In this document: positions 46,104-56,251 of the stretch, one piece after another
How the letters are laid out: the number at the start of each line of letters is the position of its first letter
Position numbering within the stretch: the stretch's first letter is position 1
Source of the DNA: Galerina marginata
Lineage: Eukaryota; Basidiomycota; Agaricomycetes; Agaricales; Galerinaceae
NCBI GenBank assembly: GCA_023014335.1
Contig: JAECYW010000022.1
Coordinates: 1,054,001-1,118,000, forward strand
Reading direction: 5' to 3'
Length of the DNA stretch: 64,000 nt
Translations under genes and position numbers: made by a program
The notes under the pieces: model-generated
The model's database searches: none
What the model was told of the DNA's origin: nothing
The model's input: only the letters and a program-made list of their open reading frames with translations

Positions 46104-48427
46104 TCATGTCGAGGAGGGTACCAGATGTATCGAAGTCGAAGAGGCTGGAAGGGCATTGTAGATGGGGCAAAGTTTATCCCATGCTACTGTAGAAGCAATA
46201 TGGTCGGACTCGAGACCTTTAGGAGAGACGAGAAATAAGTCGACGTACCAGGGTGAACGCTGCTTCCAGCGTCGGCAGGATCTTCAGCAAATACTATAGC
46301 CAACCCTCTATTGTTCGTAATGGGTAGTGGGTTACATTTATTTGACATTAAAAAAATCAGGGGCTTACTCTTTAAGGTGAAAATCGATGTGGCTCAAGGA
46401 CAATATCAGTCGCGCGACCAAATCGAGAAGGATTAAGTTACCAGTGGAAGATCCAAGGACCAGGATTATCCGTCTTGAACCGAATTGTTACATTGCTTCC
46501 AGCGTCACCGATGCTAACCACGTCACGACGAACAGGATTCACGTAATTGGGAAGCGCATCTGTTCCTGCCCCTTGAATGACACTGAACGAATGCTATATT
46601 TAATTGATTTACAGAATCAGAATGGCCAAAAACGATTCGAATGGAAAGAATTACCCCATGCAGGTGGAAAGGATGCTAAAGAAAATATTTTAATAAGGAT
46701 ATAAATAGTCGAAGAAGAAAAGTCATACCGGTCCACCAATGAGTCCAGCAGGTATGCTCAGTTCGACCACCTTGTGACGTGGAAGAGTGTAGACAGCTCC
46801 TGCTGGGAGAAGCTGCTTCGCAGTCCGTGCACCGCTGAGCATCTGGAGAAGTACTGGAATAGGCGGTTCAGAAAAGCTCTTTCCATTTACCGCGAAGCCG
46901 GTCGGTCCAAGGGATAGATTCAAGTTAATGTGGACATCAGCGCCTCCAGGCCATGGGTGGCCAGGTGCCGGAGGATTGACGAGGGGATGAAGATCACGCT
47001 CGCGTAGTAAGTTCGTTGGCGCAACATGGGGAGAGGTAGGATGAGTAAGAGCGGCTCCTCTGTACCTAAGAATTGCAGAATTTGTTGCGTTTGCATATCC
47101 TGTCGAAAGACCGTTACGTCCAAAGGACGGTAAAGCCCGAATCCAGTAATTGTCGACCTGTTTATTGGCATGCAAGACAAAGGAATAGCGTTGTCCTAGG
47201 CCATATCAGACGACACCTCGGGCAGGAGTGGGCGAGCTCACCGCTGAATATTTGGATACTGCCTACCCTCACTGGGAGGGTGCTCTCACCGTCTGCCTCA
47301 ATGATGGTCAACTCGTGGCTGTCAATGGAAAACATGAAGTTCGGAGAGCAAGAAACGGATATCAACCGGAAGCGGTACCGTCGTCCATATTCGATATACA
47401 CGACAGATAGGTCCACCAGTGGACCACCAAGATATCGCCCTTTCCCGTTAATCAATGTTGAGTCTGCGACGGCGATGATACCGGCTGAAGGAGATGGGAG
47501 ATGATACCTAGAAAACGAACGTGAAATTTTCGAGTATATATATAGCATAAACATAAGGATTCTCACCATTCGCCGAGGGTAATAATAGTTGACTCTGAAA
47601 CGAAAAAGTCAGTCAACCGGCCAGCAAGATTTACCGTAATTTTACACACCATCGTCCACTAACCGGAAGATATAATAAACAGTAAGCTGGCAGATTTTTT
47701 GAAAGCGATCATCGCTTACCGTCGTACATGTTCTGGTACGGATCATGGGGATCATATACTACGAGCGGTCCGCGGAGCCCATCGCAATATTGAGTTCCTA
47801 AAAGACAGTTCTTCAAACGCCGATCAAAAAGAAGATTGAGAAGGTGAAAGGTTACCGAAGTGTGAATGATACCAAAATGTCCCAGCTTGGTTTCGCGTGT
47901 TGAATGCGTATTCAAAGGAGTGATTTTGAGCAATCGGACACTGAGTAACGCCAGCGGCACCATCTGCCCAAGAGTTTCCTCGTTGAAGGAGACCATGCCA
48001 ATGCTAAAGTATCCACGGTAAGTTCGTCGATATCTCGGATGGGACATGTTTACGTACGATGCTTGTACCCCTTTCCATTCTATCGTCCGTAAGTTGATTT
48101 ACGACGTTCAGTCGAAAGGTGTCTCCCTGTAAAGCAAACGCGTCAACACAGACCGCCTATGAAACCCAGGTGGGGGGCAACCTACCTTCATCCCCTTGAT
48201 CACAGGTGCTGGCAACACTCCTTGAACGAGAACGGCACTAAGAAAAGGCGTTTTTATACACATACATGTCATAGTGGAATAGAATGAGATGCAAACGAGC
48301 GTTGGAAACCGTCAGGCGAGACAACCTTGTTGACTATGTGAAGAGTTTTTCTGGGCCCAGCTGAGGGGTAGGAAGATCCGCAGGCATCGAGGGACAAAAC
48401 AAGAAGGACGAGGGCAGAGAGCAGCAT
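46104..48427 (-). CDS. Laccase (secreted multicopper oxidase)
   Basis: Fourteen exons (minus strand): 48427-48297, 48237-48186, 48126-48058, 48003-47856, 47797-47720, 47658-47650, 47594-47567, 47507-47242, 47195-46729, 46675-46655, 46593-46442, 46392-46369, 46307-46249, 46186-46104; 528 aa. A signal peptide ([13 protein letters not shown], about 17-20 residues) precedes three cupredoxin domains. All copper motifs are intact: HWHG (85-88), HSHFGTQYCDG (130 onward), HPFHLHG (417-423) and HCHIDFH (473-479). Cys474, His417 and His479 bind T1 copper, and Leu484 occupies the axial position. HSHF and HCHIDFH vary from the usual HSHL and HCHIDWH. Exon 6 is 9 nt. The family oxidises phenolics using O2 outside the cell, relevant to lignin, pigments or polymerisation of phenolic metabolites. 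Confidence 0.95.
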
Positions 48428-49105
48428 TTTTTTCACTGGGAATGAACTCCGAACAAGCTTATATCGAGCCTGCGAGATAAGCGGGGTTAAGAAGATAGAT
48501 GGGTGCCTTCCGTGAGGTAAAGAGAAGGAAGAAGGTGGGATATTCGTAATTTGTTCCAGAGGTTATACCATTCATTTGCGGTCTAGGTTAACGCCTGGCC
48601 AGGCAACGTCATTGGTATTCAGACTTCTGATGATTGTCCAAGGACGATATGAAATGACGTAGCTACAGTGACCACGGAGGATGCAACATTAGAAGGCGCC
48701 AGCATCAGTCAGACAGCGATGGGCGGCTCTTCAGTTTTAGTGTCATTTATGGCATGTCCTGAAGCCTCGATTTTTCGAAAAATGAATCGAGACCAGGCAA
48801 TATTGGAACCCCGTGTAACCAAAAGAGCAGCTGCGACGAGAAAACGGAGAGAAACATTAAGATCAAGAGTCGAAGTTGTCCGCAAAAAATTGACCGAGAT
48901 TTGCCGCTGGAAAGGGCAGGACTTAGATAGCAAGGTGAAGTCAGTGCCAGCAGATTCTACTTTGGAGTAGAGTTTTGAAGGCGCCTTCGCTGTCCACAGA
49001 TTTTTCATTATGAGCAAGATCGAAAGTGACTCAGAGTATCACAAGGGGCACAGCTCAGAACAACCAGCAGAAATGTTCGCAATGATATTCCAACGTCAAA
49101 GTGGC
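48428..49105. other. Intergenic upstream of laccase
   Basis: 678 bp, expected to hold the laccase promoter. Overlapping 100-codon frames on both strands (48668-48970 and 48709-49017) lack splice or family support and are treated as chance. Confidence 0.5.
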
Positions 49106-49771
49106 CTACAACTCCGTTCTCTTTTGTAGTAGTGCAGGGTCTATTCCTTGGTTTGCGGACTCTGCATGGGGAATCCCTTGCAGGTGAATGGGAGCAGCTA
49201 CATCGAGAGTTGTTATGAACAGCTGTGTGATACGTCGGCGACTTCCTTCAGCATCCGGCGGGCCAGCCTTGTCATGGCCAATTCTGAAAAAATCATTGAA
49301 ATATTTAACGCAATATGCGTATAGAGAGTGTGATGACAACATACTTGGCGCTAAAGGAATTATAGCTTAACCTCTGCGCGGGCCCGGCACGAATCCTGAA
49401 TTTCATAAAGCGCGTTACTACGAAAAAGCCTGCAACTATGACCTTCTAAGATAACGTTAAAACATGATCGGTCAGAAATCCCTGGGGTTTGTACGTACCT
49501 CGAGGTCTGTTTCTCCGTCTTTCGGTGGCACTTCTATCACCTCTTTCCACTCAACAGAGGCTCTAGAAATCGCGAAATTGGCTTTAGAAAGTCCCAGTTG
49601 GAATGTCTCTAAGGGAACTTTTTCGTGATTAAGGATTATCTCTGCTTCTTCAGAGAAAGTAAACAAGAATAACGCCTCGAAATCAGAGACTTCCGCTGGA
49701 GGAGCTGACTCGTACAGAGACGTAAAGGCGCCTTGGAGCCATTGACTAGCCGTTTGATCAGGGAGTTCCAT
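49106..49771 (-). CDS. Small conserved-looking protein, 183 aa (possible NTF2-like fold)
   Basis: Three exons (minus strand): 49771-49499, 49445-49345, 49283-49106. The start was chosen at MELPDQTASQWL. An in-frame ATG 147 nt upstream would add an unlikely hydrophobic stretch. The segment FEALF...AEIILNHEKVPLETF, followed by VEWKEVIEVPP and FRIRAGPAQ, suggests a compact alpha+beta domain of the SnoaL/NTF2 type often found as an uncharacterised family in Agaricomycetes. That fold is inferred from the pattern, not proven. No signal peptide or catalytic motif. Confidence 0.7.
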
Positions 49772-50332
49772 AGGGAGGTTGTTGTATGAAGAGTGGCAGA
49801 AGTGGTCGGAGTATCTTTTGAGCTCGATGTTGTGGATGACGAGCAGGATCAGGGAAGGTAGCAGAGTCTTGATCAGGAATTCCATGGGAAAAGAAAGGAA
49901 CTCAGGTACATACGTCATGATATGATGTTTTAAATTTAGTCATCTATCTTATCTTATCACAAAGTTATGTATTAACCTTTGATGCAAACAACAACAGTGG
50001 GGCCGATTCCAAGTTCCTGGTTCCAACCTTCGTCCTGATTCCATTTCTTCTCTTTCACTATCACGGCTCGATCTCGAGAAAGCAATGTCAAAGGAGAGTA
50101 AAACCGAGTTGCCTATATCTTGTATGTTTTTATTTTTATCTTCTCGAGCCCGTTATTCAAATGACCCGGTTATCTTCTCTTCTCCACCACTCGCATATGC
50201 AGTTCGTGAGTGATTCTGACAACCTCGGCCCTTATTTTCTTTAATATTAAGAAATATTCACCTTTAGGAATCGAAAAATCAGGAAAATTCTCTCACAGAG
50301 TCACAATTACAATCAATGAGGAAGTTAGCTCG
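49772..50332. other. Intergenic, divergent promoter region
   Basis: 561 bp between divergently transcribed genes. An ATG at 50084 opens a short frame (MSKESKTELPIS) followed by a GTATGT donor, and the frame upstream of the F-box start codon stays open to about 50270, so an extra 5' exon of the F-box gene is possible. Confidence 0.45.
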
Positions 50333-52068
50333 ATGACCACTGTCGGTTTCGTTCCTCTGGATGACCCAGGTGTAAGTAGGAACAACTGACTTACTCGGTC
50401 TATACCCTGAATGATGATGATATACAGGATAAAAACCTTGTAAAAACATTCGACCACCTCCAATCGTCTTCGAATCCCCTTTCCGATGGCGAATCCTCGA
50501 ACCTCCACAAATTTCGGGCAGAATGCCGGAAAATTTCGGCTCAACTAGCCACTTCCTGCCAGGAAATACAGGACCAAATTCAGGATCTCGCTCATAGACT
50601 CGCCAAAATGCACAGTATGCGTGCCTTCAAGGACTACCAGGCAAAAACGTGTTCGGCGATTCTGTCCAAGGTTCGGTGCTTGCCCGTCGAGTTACTTGCT
50701 GAGATTTTCTTGCATTGCCTCCCCGCAATGCCCTACCCCGACCCAAGGAACGCACCACTCATACTATGTCAGGTTACCTCTTCTTGGCGAGATATTGTTC
50801 TTCGTCTACCTCAAATGTGGAACAACCTATGGTTCCCGTTCGGGTTCAACACCTATAAGATAGGTGGTCGGCTCTCGTTCAAGTCATCGGAGTTAACTAC
50901 TGAGCTCTGGTTCAAGAGAGCTCAACACTTGCCAATCACACTCTCCTTGAACGCCTGCAACTTTGCGGCAACGGACCACTTTTCACGCCTTCTCCTTGCC
51001 GTTTCCGGTTCTCTTACTCACCTTAACCTATACTCACGAGACCAATTCTTCCCTGTGCACACCGTTTTCCAGAAAGCAATCGTCGGTTTTAGTAATCTGG
51101 AGTCTATCAACATCAGCGCCATGTCCATTTCTGAGTTCGACGTCGGCTTATTTCCCCCTTTCCCTCACCTCCGACGGGTAACTATCGATTACGGTCACGC
51201 CCATCTGACAACTATTCCACTCCCATGGGCCCAAATACATTATCTTTGCACTCCGGGTCACATATTCCCGTTACCATTATACCTGTGGAGGGGACTCCTC
51301 CGAAAGTGTGCTTCCCTCCAAGAAGGGGTATTTGTTATTCGAGCGCCATTAACATTACCTGGCGACGTTCAATCCCCTTCTCAACCAATTAGTTCTCTCA
51401 GCGACACTACTTTCCGGAAGCTGGCGAAAATAAAGTTGGACATATACGGGTCGACCTCTTTATCATCTCTCTTTGATGGATTTATATTTCCTGTCTTAAA
51501 ATCTCTTCGCATCTACGCCACCCAGGACTTCTTCGAATGGAATAACTACACCGCCTTCGCAGCGAACTTAACGGGTTTGACCCATCTGATGCTATGGAAC
51601 GTGACGATCGCGGTCGGTGACCTGATTTCCGTTCTTCATTCTAACCACTCCCTGGAATCACTAAATTTGAACACAAATTACGACCAAATGGACGTCCGAG
51701 GTTTACTCGCCACCCTGACATTGAACCATACGGAAGCTCAAGCGACCCAACATATTTCCCCAAAGCTCAAGGACCTTAGCTTGCAGTGCCCACAGTTTAT
51801 TGACACTGCTCCATTGCTTTTGGTGGCCAGACGCCTCATCCAGTCAAGAATGCACTTTCCAAATGATATTCTTAGGAGTATAAGGGAAGGTTCCTTTATA
51901 CTAACGCTTTATTTCACCCATATAATTGGCAACCAAGCAAGCTCAGAAGCGATCGAAAATCTGAAGGCGGCCGTTTTCTCTTCAGCACAGGATTTAGATT
52001 TAGATGATTCTGATGCGCATCGACGGATACGGATTCAAGGTGTATATAGAGGATTCAGGATACCATGA
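50333..52068 (+). CDS. F-box protein with degenerate leucine-rich region, 1
   Basis: Two exons: 50333-50371 and 50428-52068; 559 aa. An N-terminal amphipathic/coiled segment (residues about 14-85; ISAQLATSCQEIQDQIQDL) precedes the F-box near residues 93-140 (CLPVELLAEIFLHCLP, then SWRDIVLRLPQMW). The remaining 400 residues carry irregular leucine-rich strands (LTHLNLYS, LESINIS, LKSLRIYA, LTHLMLWN). The family supplies substrate adaptors for SCF ubiquitin ligases and is greatly expanded in Agaricomycetes; the substrate is unknown. The same layout recurs in the next gene and at 60926. Confidence 0.86.
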
Positions 52069-52676
52069 TTTTTGGAGAGAACAGAATTAAGTTTACTCAC
52101 TTCCTTTCAACCCTCATTTGAGGACGTTCCAACACCGCCTTCCGTTGTTACACTTGTTACTACGATGTGACTTCAATCGACGTGGAAACTTTTCATTTTG
52201 GCCACTTCTATTTCAGACCGTGCCAGATACAGTGATTCACGGTATTCGGTTGTCAATTGCTGGACCCCATGTCGTGGTGCCTCGAACACTTACTTATTCA
52301 CATATACCGACGACTCTCTTGAAATCTCTTGACTCCTCCCTTGAACTGCGCAATTGAACAACGAACTCGGAGCAGAATCAATGGCGTTCGCAGATCTGAG
52401 TACGTAGAGTTTCATTTTCTGCAGGCACCCGCTGAGATGATATCGTCTTTAGGATGTAGTGAGAAGAAAATAACATACCCTTTCTGACTGTACTTACACG
52501 ACCATAAGGTGTCAGCAGTCAGAATAAATCCCAACGAGTTCTTTTCCAGTCTGGCGGCGAGGATGTAGTGGATCGTACCATCGACAGTGTCTTGGAAAGC
52601 AAAGAGGTTCTTAGGTTTGAATGTCGACGAGTCTGCTATACTGACTTTTATCCAGAGCCTCGACCTTCAAGTAATT
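52069..52676. other. Intergenic between F-box genes
   Basis: 608 bp. A short ATG frame at 52381 is followed by GTACGT and could be a 5' exon of the next F-box gene, but no acceptor joins it in frame, so I left it out. Confidence 0.4.
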
Positions 52677-54287
52677 ATGGATCGGTTCCTTCCCACCAAC
52701 TCTCTGCCTCCGGGAGACGACCTTGCCAAGCTAGAAACCTTCCAAAACCACGCGCGTGAAGAGCTCAAAGCGTTGGATGATGAGCGCCGCTTGGCTGAGC
52801 AATCGATCGTCAAGATGTGCGAGAGGATTGCTGAAATTAGGTTGATCACGAAGAAGCAAGAGGAAGACCTTAGGCGGTGCAAATGCATACTCTCGCCCGT
52901 TCGCCGGCTCCCTACGGAGGTGTTGGAACAGATATTTCTCTTTTGCCGTCTAAATGGACCAGAAAACGAAAAGGAACTCCCTGCCCCCATCCAACTGAGT
53001 CGGGTTTCTAGGCTCTGGCATCAAGTCGCCGTGTCCCTGCCGCCTCTATGGGACACGCTGCATCTTCATTACATTTCTGACGAGGGTTTCTTTCCGTCGA
53101 AAGTCGACGGCAGCGAGTCCACAGTGCCCTCTCACTCCCTCTTGGAGCTGTTTTCGAGTCGGTCACACCAACTTCCTTTCGATCTCTCATTAAAGTTAAT
53201 AAAACCGACCTTCCTACCCGTTGGACCCCGCCTAATCAGCCCCGCACTGGTTCGAGCGACTACCGCCATTTTACCTCGAATTAGGAATTTGAAGATCGAA
53301 ACGAGCTCGAAATCCTTTGCACATCCCCTCTTTTCTTTGCCCAAAGGACAGCTCCCGATTCTTGAGTCTTTAACACTCTCGGTCACTGAATTCAATGTCC
53401 GGAGCTCCCCATCTGCCATCAGCATATTCGGGTCATCTCCTGCACTACGACGTGTTGCTCTGGACATTCGCCCACCGTACCCATTTAAAGTGGATCTTCC
53501 ATGGTCACAATTAACACACCTCGATATGCTGCACGGAAAGCAGCCCATCGAGGACCTAACCTGGGCTTATCTTGTCAGACTGCTACATAACCTCGAGGAT
53601 GGGAGTTTCTCGTTGATCGCGAAAGCCCCTATGCCATCTCGGGACTACCCAAGACTCGACGTGAATAGTCTATTCCCCCTTTATAAGCTAAAAAAACTCA
53701 CGATTCGCTTCGTCGAGCAAATAATGGTTCGGGAGGGACAGCTCAAACTGCTCCAGAGACTAGAGTTTCCGGCATTGCAACATTTTCGGTTCTACGTTTT
53801 ATTCTCACTTCCTCTCTTTCCTTTCACCTGGAACCAACATCTCAAGGACTCCATATCGCCCCAGGTACAAGATTTCAAATCTCTAGTGTTATGGGACGTA
53901 TCAATTTCCGCAGAAGATCTGGTCGATCTCCTCAAATGTAGTCTATCGTTAGAGCAGCTCACACTTAAACAGACTTCGAGCTGGACACCGTCGGAAACTA
54001 CCCATCTCCTCGATTCGCTGTCAAAGGACAACGGAGGATTGTTTGAATTGGCGCCTTTATTGGGGGAGATGGCGATATGGGTTCATATCTTCTCCACTGA
54101 CTTATCGTCCTCTTATATTGCCATGGTGGAGGCGCGGAAGCGAAAACACGCTTTTAAAGTAACCCTTTTCTTCGATAGGACGAGGTCGGATGTTGACGAT
54201 GGTATCGCGTCATTCAGCGCCATCCGTAGAGCAGAAGGGCAAAACTTTGTAGAACTTACTTTGGCAGATCCTGAAGGTCGACTTTAG
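52677..54287 (+). CDS. F-box protein with degenerate leucine-rich region, 2
   Basis: Single exon as modelled, 536 aa. The start is the first ATG in the long frame, which is open further upstream without ATG. A coiled coil at residues about 20-70 (REELKALDDERRLAEQSIV) leads into the F-box at about 75-125 (SPVRRLPTEVLEQIFLFC, SRLWHQVAVSLPPLWDTL). Leucine-rich strands follow (LPILESLTLSV, LKKLTIRFV, FKSLVLWDVSIS, LEQLTL). Likely an SCF ubiquitin-ligase adaptor. The N-terminal coiled coil plus F-box layout matches the preceding gene, so both may be old tandem duplicates. Confidence 0.85.
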   Translation: MDRFLPTNSLPPGDDLAKLETFQNHAREELKALDDERRLAEQSIVKMCERIAEIRLITKKQEEDLRRCKCILSPVRRLPTEVLEQIFLFCRLNGPENEKELPAPIQLSRVSRLWHQVAVSLPPLWDTLHLHYISDEGFFPSKVDGSESTVPSHSLLELFSSRSHQLPFDLSLKLIKPTFLPVGPRLISPALVRATTAILPRIRNLKIETSSKSFAHPLFSLPKGQLPILESLTLSVTEFNVRSSPSAISIFGSSPALRRVALDIRPPYPFKVDLPWSQLTHLDMLHGKQPIEDLTWAYLVRLLHNLEDGSFSLIAKAPMPSRDYPRLDVNSLFPLYKLKKLTIRFVEQIMVREGQLKLLQRLEFPALQHFRFYVLFSLPLFPFTWNQHLKDSISPQVQDFKSLVLWDVSISAEDLVDLLKCSLSLEQLTLKQTSSWTPSETTHLLDSLSKDNGGLFELAPLLGEMAIWVHIFSTDLSSSYIAMVEARKRKHAFKVTLFFDRTRSDVDDGIASFSAIRRAEGQNFVELTLADPEGRL

Positions 54288-54537
54288 AGGATTAAAGTAT
54301 GTATGAATATGGAAACGAAAACATCGACGACGTTCATCGTGCTCAGGCATTCTTCCAAGCCAGTAGGCTACAAAACATAAGTGGGCCACTCTTGTTACTG
54401 AATTTCGGTGAGAGCCTTAAGCATTCAGTGAATCTTGAAATATTTTTTGTTGAGCGGAAAATGTACAACATCACGCCAAGAAAGACCTACAATACATACC
54501 AAGGAGAATATGAGCCTAGAATGCCAAACCATCTATC

Positions 54538-55681
54538 CTAACATTTTCCGATAAGAGGGAACGGACTCGGAGGTAACCTCCTTCCAGGAGGTCCGACTGA
54601 CACGCCTAGATCCAATACTTGGCCGGTTTCCACGTCGTATACCCAGCCGTGTATGAATACCTCGGGGACATGTTCTGTCTCATTTTCCAAAGTGGCCGGA
54701 TTTCCATTCTTTTCGAGCACGTAGGTGTAATGCTTTCATAGTAAGGGATAATTTAGGAAGGCAAGCAACAAGCCAAGTGAGAAAGACATACATCTCGGAT
54801 GACAGCGGACTCAGCGACCTTCCGTACATTGGACTTGACATTCTCCTCCACCATCGCACGAAAAGCGGCTATAATCGTATCAGACGACCTTAAAACATTG
54901 ACCCAAAACAACAAGAACGCACGATCGTGAAGGTCTGGAAGTTTTGTCAGGGGTGAGTGTTTGCAGGCCTCGCGATGAGTTACGATTTCTGTCCTAATTA
55001 TCAAGGGAAAAGCTCGATTTTAGCTAACCGTAAAGATGGACGACAAACCGTGATGATGACTCGTATATTTGGCGAATGGGTTGGATCCAGCCCTGTACCG
55101 CAACGTCCGCTGGCCTGGTCGGTGGTCTGTTGACTGGCATCATGGATTCTGCGATTCCTCCGCAGCCGTAGTGGCCTAAAACGACCACATGCTTCACTTT
55201 CAAAGTCTCTACAGCGAACGAGAGAACAGCATTGCTAAATTGGCCGAGAGCGATGTGTGGCCAGGTGACGTGTTACCAAGCGGAAATAGAGAAGACGTAC
55301 GAGTTGATATCGTCTTCGTCGAACCGGTTTGCAACATTACCAGCTGTAAATATGGTACCAGGCTGAGCAGAAAATATGTCTTGCTCGCTAACTCTAGGAA
55401 TATATTGAGAGCACTGAGAAAACAACTCGACTTCGCAACATAATGAGAATGTACCTGCTATCGGAACAGTCTACCAGCATAAATGGGGGTTCTGGAGAAG
55501 GGAGCGCGATTTAGAAACATACTAATGGATAGAACAACAAGAACAAAAACGTACTCTGTCCTTCGATGGCTAATGTGGCGAGCAGACCTGGATTGTCTTC
55601 CGACATAGTCGCCATGTATTGCAAATTACCTTGGAACAGCTCGCTGAGGTCTGACGCGAATTGCTTGTGGGAACAAATCAT
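54538..55681 (-). CDS. Beta-class carbonic anhydrase
   Basis: Six exons (minus strand): 55681-55555, 55491-55455, 55393-55301, 55234-55049, 54993-54792, 54732-54538; 279 aa. Family role: reversible hydration of CO2 to bicarbonate. Zinc ligands Cys51 (CSDSR), His107 and Cys110 (GHYGCGG) are present, as is the Asp53-Arg55 catalytic dyad. [16 protein letters not shown] matches the conserved second strand. A C-terminal [14 protein letters not shown] beta-strand pair is typical, followed by a short Pro-rich tail. One donor (GTTTGT, after exon 4) is non-consensus but is the only one that restores frame. Probably cytosolic or mitochondrial; no clear targeting peptide. Confidence 0.94.
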
Positions 55682-56251
55682 TTTCGTTCGACGAGGACCT
55701 AGTGAGGCTGGTGCTGGGCAGGAGACTGGGAGGAAGGGAAACGGGAAATGTGACTGCCCCCTTGAGCTGGGTTGAGTAAACGGCATCCTGTGAGCAGCCG
55801 AGATATGCGTGTGTTGACAAAATATGGGAGGAAAAAAGGGTTTTATGCCTTTTGGTAATCCCCGGGATGCTTTGTGGTTTAATGATTGAATCGAACCCTT
55901 CGACTGAAGACCAGTGGAGCATGTTCTTGAAGTACCGCTTGAGCAGAACTGAGCGGCCGTTCTTGACGTCAATTTTGAAGGCAGGAAACCAGAAGAATAC
56001 ATGAATATCTGTAGGTGTGTTCTTTCAAGGGCCCTTCTCAGTTCCAGAAGGACGAGAGGTGGTGGTTGGTGAAGAGGGTTCAATTGGAGTCGGACGTCGA
56101 ACTCCATTGCCAAGTAAAATTTTGTCCAATCAGCAAGCTGCAATTTGATCTAATCTTATCCTTGGACATAAACTAAGTATGACGTAGGGGTCATTCACGA
56201 AAAAAAAATACAACATGGGTCGATACAGTAAAAAGTAAGAAGTAAATGTTG
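55682..56251. other. Intergenic between carbonic anhydrase and GMC gene
   Basis: 570 bp. The frame upstream of the carbonic anhydrase start stays open for a while but shows no family similarity. No other gene was seen. Confidence 0.45.

Noticed and set aside
48668..49017. Overlapping 100-codon frames on opposite strands upstream of laccase
   Set aside because: Neither has support, and a region open on both strands is expected by chance.
49772..49918. Upstream start (MTYVPEFLSF...) for the 183-aa protein
   Set aside because: It would add a hydrophobic 49-residue stretch not consistent with the soluble domain that follows; the later ATG fits better.
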